From Maribellus comscasis (GTDB lineage: Bacteria; Bacteroidota; Bacteroidia; Bacteroidales; Prolixibacteraceae), in contig NZ_CP046401.1 in the NCBI RefSeq assembly GCF_009762775.1, forward strand, positions 992,001 through 1,056,000: 64,000 bases of DNA, read 5' to 3'. The translations under genes and the position numbers were made by a program. Below are positions 17,825-26,900 of the stretch, in pieces (the stretch's first letter is position 1; every line of letters begins with the position of its first letter). The notes beneath the pieces are model-generated. The model was not told where the DNA came from and searched no databases. It saw only the letters and a list, made by a program, of their open reading frames with translations.

Positions 17825-18463
17825 TCAACTCTTTTTTTTAACTTTCAAAAAACCAACAGCTATCAGAATATAAAATAAAGCATTGAGACCGGAAAAATAA
17901 TAAACCGTTACTTTTGAAAACTCACGGGAGTATTCAAGTATCAAATTAAACAGAATAAAAAAGAACAAATTTCCCGTATAATAAATAAGAATAGCTGTAT
18001 TAATCCATACCAGAGGTTCATCCGCCAGTTTCACAATTTTTGCTTCAAGCATAAGCTTATAAAAATAAATAATTGCTAAAACAATTATACAAAGATTACC
18101 GAGCGCACGTGGTAAGGCAGGAAGTACATAAACACTTTGAAAAAAAAGAGAATTAACAATCCAATACACAAGAAATGAAGAACTTACAAAAAATAAAACT
18201 TTTGCATTAAGGAACTCTTTTAATAAAACAAAATAAAAACCAAACAATAAACCAAAAGAAATAAAGCCATAGATATGTGAAATTGGCATTGAGTTATTTA
18301 AGTTTATTGCCAGTATTAACGAACGTGCAAAAATTTCATTGATGGTACCAAAGCAAACAAAAAGAAATAAAATCTTTAAGGATTTGCTAAACCTTTTAAA
18401 CTTAATTAATCCGGCAACAAATGGTAATAGTATTGGCGTCCAGTTAAAATAGTTAAATTTCAC
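17825..18463 (-). CDS. Unknown multi-pass membrane protein, paralogue 3 of 3
   Basis: 212 residues with about six or seven predicted helices and the same conserved blocks as copies 1 and 2 (FNWTPILLPF, FVCFGTINEIF, SLFFQSVYVLPALPRALG, ADEPLVWINTAILIYYTG, SREFSKVTVYY). It starts 12 bases after the stop of the unknown gene at 18476, so those two are probably one transcript. Its last 60 or so bases are nearly identical in DNA to copy 1, which suggests recent exchange between them. Confidence 0.8.
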   Translation of the reverse strand: MKFNYFNWTPILLPFVAGLIKFKRFSKSLKILFLFVCFGTINEIFARSLILAINLNNSMPISHIYGFISFGLLFGFYFVLLKEFLNAKVLFFVSSSFLVYWIVNSLFFQSVYVLPALPRALGNLCIIVLAIIYFYKLMLEAKIVKLADEPLVWINTAILIYYTGNLFFFILFNLILEYSREFSKVTVYYFSGLNALFYILIAVGFLKVKKKS

Positions 18464-18475
18464 ATCTTACCAAAA

Positions 18476-19120
18476 CTATGTATTATAAATACTACGCTCA
18501 TCACAAAATGGTGGACATAATCCTGCAACGTCAAAAACTTCTCCTGAACCATCATTTTTACTGGCCTCTTCCATAATCCCCGGATAAATCATTGTATTCA
18601 ATACCTTAGAAACGCCAAAATCTATCTCAGCTTCTGTTTGACTTTGAGTTATAAATATTTCGTGTAATTCGAACTTGGTGAGCAGATAGGCATTAGGATA
18701 TATATATTGTCTTACTTTTGCCTCTGCATCTTCAGCATCAATTTCCCCCGACCGCCATTTCCGGTATCTCCTGATACTGTCGATAACAGCCTGTGTGTTA
18801 TTGGAATAATCCACATTCTTTTCCTCCAGTTTAAAAACCGGTGTTTCATAATCGGCATAAACATCGCCGCTTCCCAGCAAAAATGCTGAAACGGCAAATG
18901 CACACAATACATTTTTGCCATTTTGTTTTTCTTCCTCTAACGCCAGGTATATTCGAACCCGGTTTTCGTTCTCGCCGGCCAACTTTAAATAGGTATCCTT
19001 TTCAAGTATAATTCGGGGAACAACAAGGTTAAATGTTTTTTCTTTTTCTTCGTTAAAATTTTTTCTCCAGTTCCTTGCTTCAACTGGTGGAATTTGATCT
19101 CGCTTTAATTTTGAACTCAT
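18476..19120 (-). CDS. Unknown soluble protein with C-terminal CPPFC motif
   Basis: A 214-residue protein that I do not recognise. It has no signal peptide. A Lys/Arg/Glu-rich N-terminal half is followed by a moderately hydrophobic stretch with LLGSGDVYADYETPVF, a charged helical region (VDSIRRYRKWRSGEID), and an end reading FDVAGLCPPFCDERS. The paired cysteines in the last 15 residues suggest a disulfide or metal site. It is first in the cluster that continues into the three membrane proteins and the two-component pair, only 12 bases from the next gene, so it probably acts with them. Confidence 0.7.
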   Translation of the reverse strand: MSSKLKRDQIPPVEARNWRKNFNEEKEKTFNLVVPRIILEKDTYLKLAGENENRVRIYLALEEEKQNGKNVLCAFAVSAFLLGSGDVYADYETPVFKLEEKNVDYSNNTQAVIDSIRRYRKWRSGEIDAEDAEAKVRQYIYPNAYLLTKFELHEIFITQSQTEAEIDFGVSKVLNTMIYPGIMEEASKNDGSGEVFDVAGLCPPFCDERSIYNT

Positions 19121-19300
19121 TGTATTTTCTAATTGGTTAAGTAAAAATAACTAAAATCTACCATTTGAAATCAGGTCTAAAAACATATTTATCTACAATT
19201 TAGTTAAATATGTTTATAAAATACAAATCAATTGTCTGGTATTTACATAATATATATAACGTAATAAGGCCGAGTTTATTTACACTTTTAAAATAAGGAC

Positions 19301-19331
19301 AAAAAAAGACTACCGCAGAGGTAGCCTTTTT
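19301..19331. terminator. Terminator between the genes at 19355 and 19120
   Basis: The stem CTACC/GGTAG is extended by G-C and A-T pairs with one mismatch, flanked by seven A and five T, so it can end the minus-strand gene at 19355-20551. Confidence 0.65.
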
Positions 19332-19354
19332 CAAAATTATAAACAAGAATTATA

Positions 19355-20551
19355 TTAGTAGTAAAGGTCGTCTTCAAAATAATAGCCATCATTCCGGTAA
19401 CCGTCATCAAAAGAGTAATATCTTTCGGGATAATGCACTAAACGAAAACCCAAATCTGTAAACTCAAAAAATAAATTACCGACCCTGAAGTAAAGATATC
19501 CATTAATATACACTCTTTCATATTCATGAGGCAAAGCATCAAAAACAACTCCAAAAGGCACATCCACCAAAACATATCCAATACCTCTGAAGAATCTGAA
19601 GAAATGCCCGTCGTAACAATAATACCTGTTATGGTTATATACAAATATGCTCGGACTGTAAACAAACCTGCGGATTACGTGACCATATACAGGATGGTGA
19701 TAATAATGTCTGTGGTATCTGTATGAGTAAGGATTATATCCATGATAATAATCTCTCCAGCTATAGAAATTCCACCGATATCTTTCCCAACTTCTGTCCC
19801 AATGTTTGTGATTACTGTAATTATAGTTTTTGTAATACCCTCTATCTCTGTTGTTATAGTTCATATTACCTGGTCTTCTGCTTTTATTCCAAACCTGTTT
19901 GCTTCCTCTGTAATCTCTGTTTGGAGTGTATCTTTTGTCATTGGTATCCAGCCGGTATTTTTCGCGCGAATTTATTCCGGTTGTGCGACGCACATTATTA
20001 TTATGTGTATTCCGTGTTGAATTAGAACGGTAAGTTGCACTCTTTTCTCTTCCCGACGGGCTGCGATCGTTTCTGTTTGATTTAACGGCAGAGGAAGAAT
20101 TTCTATTTCTTTCAACCTGTCTGTTTACGCTACTGTTACGTTCTTTTCCAGCTTGAGTATTTCTCGCAGCATCCTTATATTTTGGAGAGCTATACCTTGA
20201 GTTGGTTGTGCCTCTGTTTGAAAATGATCTGTTTTCACGATTAATCTTCTGCTGTTGCGAACGACTTGATTTGTTTACACTGCTCCTTGAGATATCATTT
20301 GATTTTCTTGACGAATTTGAATTTCGGTTAACTGTACTTTTTGAAGCACTCTTTTTAGATTCAAATTTCCTGGAGTCCGATTGTTTTGTTGTTCTGCCAC
20401 TGTTTCTTCTGCTATCGCTTTTTTGTACCCGCGTTTCGGTTTTGTTTGTCTTACTTTGCCGGCGTTGAGCTGTTGCAGGAATTGCTGTGCTTACTATAAC
20501 TGCTGCCAGAGTAACCATCGTAGCAAGCAGTTTCATTTTATTTGTTTTCAT
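19355..20551 (-). CDS. Secreted Ser/Arg/Asn-rich protein with a DUF6515-like C-terminus
   Basis: A 398-residue exported protein. The N-terminus is a Sec signal peptide ending near ATAQ (residues 1-29). Residues about 30-200 are low complexity, rich in Ser, Arg, Asn and Lys (many RNS and SSR repeats); about 200-280 are rich in Tyr, His, Arg and Trp. The C-terminal 120 residues hold a compact domain with repeated short aromatic units (YYCYDGHFFRFF, YINGYLYFRVGNLFF), resembling the DUF6515 type found in Bacteroidota exported proteins. The strongly basic middle suggests binding to polyanions or the envelope surface. Function unknown. Confidence 0.75.
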   Translation of the reverse strand: MKTNKMKLLATMVTLAAVIVSTAIPATAQRRQSKTNKTETRVQKSDSRRNSGRTTKQSDSRKFESKKSASKSTVNRNSNSSRKSNDISRSSVNKSSRSQQQKINRENRSFSNRGTTNSRYSSPKYKDAARNTQAGKERNSSVNRQVERNRNSSSAVKSNRNDRSPSGREKSATYRSNSTRNTHNNNVRRTTGINSREKYRLDTNDKRYTPNRDYRGSKQVWNKSRRPGNMNYNNRDRGYYKNYNYSNHKHWDRSWERYRWNFYSWRDYYHGYNPYSYRYHRHYYHHPVYGHVIRRFVYSPSIFVYNHNRYYCYDGHFFRFFRGIGYVLVDVPFGVVFDALPHEYERVYINGYLYFRVGNLFFEFTDLGFRLVHYPERYYSFDDGYRNDGYYFEDDLYY

Positions 20552-20611
20552 GACTTTGTTTTTTAGTAAATACTACAACGTTTTTTGCTATGCTCTAATG
20601 GCGCCTTTATT

Positions 20612-20623
20612 CATATCGATATG
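20612..20623. promoter_or_regulatory. 12-bp perfect palindrome upstream of the secreted protein gene
   Basis: CATATCGATATG lies 61 bases upstream of the ATG at 20551 in the shared promoter region with ruvX. It may be an operator, but a single short palindrome in AT-rich DNA is weak evidence. Confidence 0.25.
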
Positions 20624-20754
20624 TTATGAAATAAAGCAAAGCCTGTGCCAAAACATTTTTTAACATTTCGTTAAAAACACAAAACCCTCATCAATAAAGC
20701 CTTATAATCTGTTTTTTATTCTATAAAATCTATCTAATTTTACGCCGAAATATT

Positions 20755-21177
20755 ATGGGAAGAATTTTAGCTATCGATTACGGAAGGAAAAGAGTGGGTA
20801 TAGCAGTTACCGATCCGCAGCAAATAATTGCCAATCGTTTAACAACAATTGCAACACATACCATCTGGGAGTTTTTAAATAAATATTTTCAGAATGAAAA
20901 AGTTGACGGAGTTGTTGTCGGCTATCCGATGACACTGAACAACCAACCCTCGGAAGCTGTTAATTATATTAATCCTTTTTTAAAAAAATTCGAGAAAAAG
21001 TTTCCCGACATAAAACTGGAAACGTTTGACGAAAGATTTACTTCGAAAATGGCTTTTCAGACAATGATTGACGGAGGAGTAAAAAAACAAAAAAGAAGAG
21101 ACAAAGCTATGGTTGATGCGATAAGCGCAACTATTATATTGCAAAACTATTTAGAGTACAAAAGAAATAAAATATAA
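20755..21177 (+). CDS. ruvX: Holliday junction resolvase-like / pre-16S rRNA nuclease YqgF
   Basis: A 140-residue RNase H-fold nuclease of the YqgF/RuvX family, implicated in 5' processing of 16S rRNA. Motifs are LAIDYGRKRVGIAV with the first catalytic Asp, GYPMTLN, and FDERFTS with DAISAT at the end. Length is normal. A box TAATTTTA at 20735-20742 is a plausible -7 element. The def gene follows after 50 bases. Confidence 0.95.
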   Translation: MGRILAIDYGRKRVGIAVTDPQQIIANRLTTIATHTIWEFLNKYFQNEKVDGVVVGYPMTLNNQPSEAVNYINPFLKKFEKKFPDIKLETFDERFTSKMAFQTMIDGGVKKQKRRDKAMVDAISATIILQNYLEYKRNKI

Positions 21178-21196
21178 TTCCTTTTTTTCAGGTAAT

Positions 21197-21204
21197 TATA
21201 TTTG
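21197..21204 (+). promoter_or_regulatory. Candidate -7 box for def
   Basis: TATATTTG, a perfect TAnnTTTG, lies 23 bases upstream of the def ATG at 21228, suggesting def has its own promoter in addition to read-through from ruvX. Confidence 0.45.
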
Positions 21205-21227
21205 CACCAAATAAAAACAGAATTTAA

Positions 21228-21785
21228 ATGAAATACCCGGTAACTGTATACGGCGATCCTTTATTAAGAAAAACGGCAAAAAATATTGACAAAGATTTTG
21301 AAGGATTAAACGAGATAATTGAAAATATGTGGGAAACCATGTATACCTCGGACGGAGTTGGTTTGGCAGCGCCACAGATTGGTAAATCCATTCGGATTTT
21401 TATTGTTGATGCCTCATCGGGAGCTGATGAAGAGCCGGAACTGGCCGATTTTAAAAAGGTATTTATTAATCCTGAAATAATTGAAACATACGGGGAAGAG
21501 TGGATTATGAATGAAGGTTGTCTCAGTTTGCCCGAGATAAGAGAAGATGTTTCAAGACCCGATAATGTGCGAATAAAATATTTTGACGAAAACTTTGTTG
21601 AACATGAAGAAACGTTTAAAGGATATGCGGGAAGGATTGTTCAACATGAGTACGATCATCTTGAAGGTAAATTATTTATAGACTATTTATCGCCATTAAA
21701 AAAAAGGTTGCTTAAAGGTAAACTTACAAATATTGCCCGCGGAAAGGTTCAGCCACACTACAGAATAAAAGCTCCTGTTAAATAA
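21228..21785 (+). CDS. def: Peptide deformylase
   Basis: A 185-residue metalloenzyme that removes the formyl group from nascent proteins. All three motifs are present: GVGLAAPQIG, EGCLSLP with the metal-binding Cys, and QHEYDHLEG with the two His ligands and catalytic Glu. It is followed after 57 bases by the comEC-like gene. Confidence 0.98.
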   Translation: MKYPVTVYGDPLLRKTAKNIDKDFEGLNEIIENMWETMYTSDGVGLAAPQIGKSIRIFIVDASSGADEEPELADFKKVFINPEIIETYGEEWIMNEGCLSLPEIREDVSRPDNVRIKYFDENFVEHEETFKGYAGRIVQHEYDHLEGKLFIDYLSPLKKRLLKGKLTNIARGKVQPHYRIKAPVK

Positions 21786-21842
21786 AACATAACCTTTTTT
21801 CAAAATTTCCGTTTGAAATAACAAATCCTTCAAACCGAAATT

Positions 21843-23876
21843 TTGGAACAAACAGTACAAAAAATTCCTTTTCTCCGATTGACCATTGCCCTGGCACTGG
21901 GAATAATGATTTGTGCGCAAGCTACAATCCCAACGCTGCTAATTCTTCCTGTAATAATTACCGTATTTTTTTCACTCATTTTTCTTCATAAAAATTATTC
22001 ATTTAACCGCAGAACGTTATTTGGTATTTTAGTACACTTTCTATTTTTCTCTGTCGGCGTACTTACTTTTCATTTATATAATAAAAAACCAACATTTTAT
22101 AAAGAGGGAAAATTTTGGGCAACCGTTTTTGAAACTCCTCAAGAAAAAGAAAATTCGTATAAATCAGTACTTTTAATACGCGCTTTTTCAAGCTCGGGAG
22201 ATAATAAATACACCAAAACAAAGGAAAAAATTATTGTTTATTTTGAACCTAACAAAAGAATGTCATCGCTGTCTCCCGGAGATCAAATCATCTTTTCTCA
22301 ATCACCTCAAATAATCCAAAACAACGGAAATCCGTTTGAATTTGATTATAAAAGCTACCTCGCGAGAAAAAAAATTTACCGACAAATTTATTTGCCGTCT
22401 GACGAATGGACAAAAACCAATTTGAAGCCAAAATTATCGTTAATTATTCTTGCTGAAAAAACACGCGATAAACTGCTAAAAAAGTACAGGGAGCAAAACA
22501 TCGGAGAAAACGAATTTGAAATCCTGTCAGCCCTGACACTTGGTTACAAACGGGAACTCGACCCGGAAATCAAAAGAGTATTCTCTTCAGCGGGTGCCAT
22601 GCATGTACTTGCTGTGTCGGGCCTGCATGTTGGCATTATATACTGGGTGCTTATCACTTCTCTGGGCTTTATCAAACGAAAAAAAACGGGTCGTTTACTT
22701 TTTGCCTTGCTTGCCATATTTTGCCTGTGGACATACGCTTTTGTTACCGGCCTGTCTCCATCGGTACTGAGAGCTACAACAATGTTCTCTTTTTTTGTTA
22801 TAGGCGATAGTATCAAACGCAAAGGAAATATATACAATTCGCTGGCTGCTTCTGCCCTGTTTCTGTTATTAATAAACCCAAATAATTTATTCGAAGTTGG
22901 CTTTCAACTATCCTTCTCTGCGGTTTTTGGCATTGTGTACCTCCAACCAAAAATAAGTAGATTACTTCCAATTAAATATAAACTCCCTAACTATTTCTGG
23001 ACACTTTTAACCGTATCGATTGCAGCTCAAATTGCCACTTTCCCCATTTCAACCTTTTATTTCAAAAAGTTTCCAAGCTACTTTTTTATTTCGAACCTCT
23101 TTGTTATACCGGCGGTTTTTATTTTAATTCCTCTGGGAATTATGCTTCTTATTTTTTCATCAATTCCAATACTTTCAAACAGTATCTCTTTAGCAGTTAA
23201 CGGAGTATTGTATAGCGTTTATTTTCTGCTTAAAAAAATTGAGAATTTACCATTTGCTGTTCAGAAGATTTCGTTCACAACACCCGAACTTATTTTTGTT
23301 GTTACTATTTTAGTTTCATTCCTTTTAATCCTGAAAACGCCTCGCACGTTATATATCAAAATCACTTTAATATCAATTTTACTACTCGTTTGCAATTCTC
23401 TGATTCAAAATATTCAAACAAGAAACACAAATCAACTTATTGTATACAACAGTGGAGAAAATCTTATTTTACAACTTATCTCCGGCAAATCAAACTATGT
23501 AGTTTCGGACAAAGAAATACATGACGATGATTATGAAAAAACCCATATTGAGAATACCACAGTAAAAATGAATCTGAAGCCCGCGCTCTATTTAAATCCA
23601 AACAAAACATTTAAAAACGGAGAGTTATTTATCAAAAACGGACTTATATTCTTTAAAGGTAAAATTATTGCAGAAAACGAAAATGCAAATAAACTCCCTC
23701 CCAACATTATCGCCGACTTTGTCATAAATCCTGTTTATTTCACTAAAGAAAAACAAAACTACATCAACAAATCTTCAATTATTATTACAAACAAAAGATT
23801 TATTCCAAAAAGCAATCCCTTTTCAAATCAAATTTTCAATGTAACAAAACAAGGTGCTTACCAAAAAAAATGGTAA
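21843..23876 (+). CDS. ComEC/Rec2-family membrane protein without a beta-lactamase-like domain
   Basis: A 677-residue multi-pass membrane protein related to the DNA-uptake channel ComEC. Two N-terminal helices and a DUF4131-like domain (about 30-200) are followed by the competence domain, with the signature AGAMHVLAVSGLHVGI near 250 and many helices to about 510. The C-terminal 150 residues lack the HxHxDH motif of the usual metallo-beta-lactamase domain. The start is TTG at 21843; an in-frame stop at 21819 and the absence of ATG or GTG before the first helix make TTG the likely start. Confidence 0.85.
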   Translation: MEQTVQKIPFLRLTIALALGIMICAQATIPTLLILPVIITVFFSLIFLHKNYSFNRRTLFGILVHFLFFSVGVLTFHLYNKKPTFYKEGKFWATVFETPQEKENSYKSVLLIRAFSSSGDNKYTKTKEKIIVYFEPNKRMSSLSPGDQIIFSQSPQIIQNNGNPFEFDYKSYLARKKIYRQIYLPSDEWTKTNLKPKLSLIILAEKTRDKLLKKYREQNIGENEFEILSALTLGYKRELDPEIKRVFSSAGAMHVLAVSGLHVGIIYWVLITSLGFIKRKKTGRLLFALLAIFCLWTYAFVTGLSPSVLRATTMFSFFVIGDSIKRKGNIYNSLAASALFLLLINPNNLFEVGFQLSFSAVFGIVYLQPKISRLLPIKYKLPNYFWTLLTVSIAAQIATFPISTFYFKKFPSYFFISNLFVIPAVFILIPLGIMLLIFSSIPILSNSISLAVNGVLYSVYFLLKKIENLPFAVQKISFTTPELIFVVTILVSFLLILKTPRTLYIKITLISILLLVCNSLIQNIQTRNTNQLIVYNSGENLILQLISGKSNYVVSDKEIHDDDYEKTHIENTTVKMNLKPALYLNPNKTFKNGELFIKNGLIFFKGKIIAENENANKLPPNIIADFVINPVYFTKEKQNYINKSSIIITNKRFIPKSNPFSNQIFNVTKQGAYQKKW

Positions 23877-24061
23877 CTTTTCACATTAAAAGAATATTTT
23901 TTTATATAATATTCGTCCATTATTTTCTGGAAATTTAGAACTTAATGGTTTATTTTGTCGCGGATTAGAAAAAGACAGAAAAAAAGACTCACAATCTGAA
24001 AAGAGATGGATAACAAAATAGTTTTTGGGAAGACTATTAAGATTGATAAAAAATTGTATTC

Positions 24062-25396
24062 ATGAAAGTTGTAATTGCAGGTGCCGGAGAGGTTGGAACT
24101 CATTTAGCAAGAATGTTAAGTAACGAAAACCACGACATTGTTCTGTTGGACGACTCGCCCGAAAGATTATCAAAAATAAGCAGCGATGTTGATTTAATGA
24201 CCGTTACCGGTTCCGCCCATTCCTTTCAGGATTTGAAACAAACAGGGCTGGCCAAAGCCGATCTGTTTATCGCGGTTACACCTTTCGAGGAACGCAATGT
24301 TCTCGCCTGTTCAATGGCTTCCTACCTTGGAGTTGCAAGAACGATAGCAAGGATTAATAATTCGGAATATTTACAGGAACGTTACCGTGCTAAACTCAAC
24401 AACCTTGGAATTCACGAACTTATTTATCCTGAAAGTCTGGCTGCCAAAGAGATTGTTGCGTCGGTAAAACAAACCGGAACCCGACAAATGATTGAATTCT
24501 CGAATGGAAAATTAATTTTACTCGGAATAAAAGTAAGAGAAGGCGCTAAAATTCTAAATAAAACTTTTGAGGAACTGTCGCAGGAAAATGATCATATCCT
24601 GGTAGTTGCCATAAACCGTGGAAACGAGACACTTATTCCTAAAGGCACCGATTTTATTAAAGATGGCGACATTGTATTTTTTATCACCACGCGGGCCGAA
24701 CAACAGCATGTATTTGATTTAACCGCGAAAAAAACTTTCGATGTAAAAAACATAATGTTCCTTGGCGGAAGCCGGATTGCACAAAAAGCAGTTGAAAAGC
24801 TGGGCGACCAGTACCGGATAAAAATAATTGAAATTAACCGCGAAAAATGCGAAAAAATTGCCGACCGCTTTGAAAATGCATTGGTAATTAATGGTGACGG
24901 TAGAAATCTGAATCTTCTCAAGGAAGAAGGAATTGAAAAAATGGATGCCTTTGTAGCCACAACCGGAAATTCGGAAACAAATATTTTAAACTGTCACCTT
25001 GCAAAATTCTTTGGAGTACGAAGAACAGTTGCCGAGGTTGAAAACCTGGCTTTTATGGGGCTGGCAGAAAATATGGACATAGGAACAATTGTAAATAAAA
25101 AACTGAATGCGGCAAGTTATATCTATCGTTTTACATTAAATGCTGAAATTTCGAAAGTAAAATGTCTGACTGCATCCGACGCCGAGGTTTTTGAATTTAT
25201 TGCAAAACCCAATGCAAAAATTACACAACGCGCCATCAAATTTCTGGATTTTCCTGATGAAGCAAAAATCGGTGGGATAATTAGAGGAGACAAGGCTTTC
25301 ATAGCCCACGGAGACAGTGAAATCAGGGAAGGCGATAAAGTAGTAGTATTTACACTCCCCTCCGGTATAAAAAAATTAGAGAAATTTTTTAAGTAG
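24062..25396 (+). CDS. trkA: Trk potassium uptake regulator TrkA
   Basis: A 444-residue cytosolic gating subunit with two RCK units. The first Rossmann fold starts VVIAGAGEVGTHLAR at residue 2 and a second begins near 225 (IMFLGGSRIAQKAVEKLG). Each is followed by a TrkA_C domain. It binds NAD(H) or nucleotides and controls the TrkH channel. The trkH gene starts 24 bases downstream, forming an operon. Confidence 0.97.
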   Translation: MKVVIAGAGEVGTHLARMLSNENHDIVLLDDSPERLSKISSDVDLMTVTGSAHSFQDLKQTGLAKADLFIAVTPFEERNVLACSMASYLGVARTIARINNSEYLQERYRAKLNNLGIHELIYPESLAAKEIVASVKQTGTRQMIEFSNGKLILLGIKVREGAKILNKTFEELSQENDHILVVAINRGNETLIPKGTDFIKDGDIVFFITTRAEQQHVFDLTAKKTFDVKNIMFLGGSRIAQKAVEKLGDQYRIKIIEINREKCEKIADRFENALVINGDGRNLNLLKEEGIEKMDAFVATTGNSETNILNCHLAKFFGVRRTVAEVENLAFMGLAENMDIGTIVNKKLNAASYIYRFTLNAEISKVKCLTASDAEVFEFIAKPNAKITQRAIKFLDFPDEAKIGGIIRGDKAFIAHGDSEIREGDKVVVFTLPSGIKKLEKFFK

Positions 25397-25420
25397 TTTT
25401 GGGAGAATTTTCGAAAACAA

Positions 25421-26866
25421 ATGAATTTAAAGCTTATATTTCGTGTTCTTGGTTTTTTGTCGTTGGTAGAAGGAATTGCCATGTTACTTGCATTGGCTGT
25501 TTCAGTCGTTTTCGGAGAACATGATATTACAGCTTTTATTATTTCTTCAGGAATCTCAGTACTTGCAGGTGGACTAATTCTTTTACTTACAAAAAATGCT
25601 TCCCGTGATATTGGGAAGAGAGAAGGTTTTATTATCGTTTCATTTGCCTGGATTATCTTCTCGTTTTTTGGCAGCTTGCCATACATTTTTAGTGGCTCTA
25701 TTCCAAACTTTACCGATGCTTTTTTTGAAACCATATCAGGTTTTACCACAACAGGCTCATCCATTTTAGCCGATATCGAAGCTTTACCACATGGGATTTT
25801 GTTCTGGAGAAGTTTAACCCAATGGCTTGGTGGAATGGGGATTATTGTTTTATCGCTGGCCATATTACCCGTTTTTGGAATTGGTGGAATGCAGCTTTTT
25901 ATGGCAGAAGTTCCCGGGCCAACACCCGACAAAATTAGTCCCCGTATACGTCAAACAGCTAAAACACTTTGGATCATATACCTTGGTTTTACCGTTGCTG
26001 AAACACTTTTACTATGGATTGGCGGAATGACGTTTTACGACGCAATCTGTCATTCATTTACAACAATGGCAACAGGTGGTTTTTCAACCAAACAAGCCAG
26101 CATTGCACATTGGAATTCTCCTTTTATACAATATATCATTGTCCTTTTTATGTTCTTTGCCGGAACAAATTTCACATTGTCGTATATTGCTTTAAAAGGG
26201 AAAGTAGGCAGAGTGCTCAAAGATGAAGAATTTAAATATTACAGTCTTTTTATCCTGGGATTTACAGCTGTTATCTTTTTAGGACTGGTATTAAGCACTT
26301 CCTTAGGTGTAGAGCAGGCTTTCAGAGACGCTCTTTTCCAGGTTGTTTCAATAATTACTACCACAGGTTTTGCCACGTCCGATTACCTGCTTTGGCCTCC
26401 GATACTTACAATCTTGATCTTTGTTTTGTTCTTTTTTGGAGGGTCGGCAGGTTCAACAGGCGGAGGAATAAAAATAATGCGTATTGTAATATTGTTTAAA
26501 AACAGCTATTATGAACTGCGCAGGATGATTCATCCAAAAGCCGTCATACCCGTAAAATTTAACAAGCATTCCGTAGATGCCAAAATTGTTACCAATGTTC
26601 TGGCGTTTTTTATGCTTTACTTTATTATTTTCGGTTTTAGTGTGGTAATCTTTACATTTATTGAACCTGATTTGGATTCAGCAATGGGAGCAGTTGCCAC
26701 TTGTTTGGGAAATATCGGGCCTGGTCTGGGACGTGTTGGTCCGGCTGAAAATTTTGCTCATGTTGCTCCTGCCGGCAAATGGTTCCTCTCTTTTTTAATG
26801 CTTCTTGGAAGACTGGAATTGTTTACTGTTTTGGTTTTATTCTCGCCCACTTTCTGGAAGGAATAA
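25421..26866 (+). CDS. trkH: Trk potassium uptake channel TrkH
   Basis: A 481-residue K+ channel subunit with four pore repeats. Filter-type loops are visible as TISGFTTTGSS, TMATGGFST, SIITTTGFATSD and ATCLGNIGPGLG, and the gating region GGSAGSTGGGIKIMR precedes the last half. It is co-transcribed with trkA. A hairpin follows the stop. Confidence 0.97.
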   Translation: MNLKLIFRVLGFLSLVEGIAMLLALAVSVVFGEHDITAFIISSGISVLAGGLILLLTKNASRDIGKREGFIIVSFAWIIFSFFGSLPYIFSGSIPNFTDAFFETISGFTTTGSSILADIEALPHGILFWRSLTQWLGGMGIIVLSLAILPVFGIGGMQLFMAEVPGPTPDKISPRIRQTAKTLWIIYLGFTVAETLLLWIGGMTFYDAICHSFTTMATGGFSTKQASIAHWNSPFIQYIIVLFMFFAGTNFTLSYIALKGKVGRVLKDEEFKYYSLFILGFTAVIFLGLVLSTSLGVEQAFRDALFQVVSIITTTGFATSDYLLWPPILTILIFVLFFFGGSAGSTGGGIKIMRIVILFKNSYYELRRMIHPKAVIPVKFNKHSVDAKIVTNVLAFFMLYFIIFGFSVVIFTFIEPDLDSAMGAVATCLGNIGPGLGRVGPAENFAHVAPAGKWFLSFLMLLGRLELFTVLVLFSPTFWKE

Positions 26867-26876
26867 AAATCAGCGC

Positions 26877-26900
26877 GGGGTTTTAGAACTCCAAAACCCC
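26877..26900. terminator. Convergent terminator hairpin shared by trkH and sua5
   Basis: A perfect 8-bp stem GGGGTTTT (26877-26884) and AAAACCCC (26893-26900) has an 8-base loop. It overlaps the last codons of the convergent sua5 gene. The plus-strand tail TTTCCCTT is only moderately T-rich. Confidence 0.5.

Noticed and set aside
25123..25932. 269-codon minus-strand ORF over the trkA end and trkH start
   Set aside because: It is the antisense of two clear K+ transport genes, has Pro/Lys/Ser-rich composition typical of shadow frames, and shows no recognisable motif.
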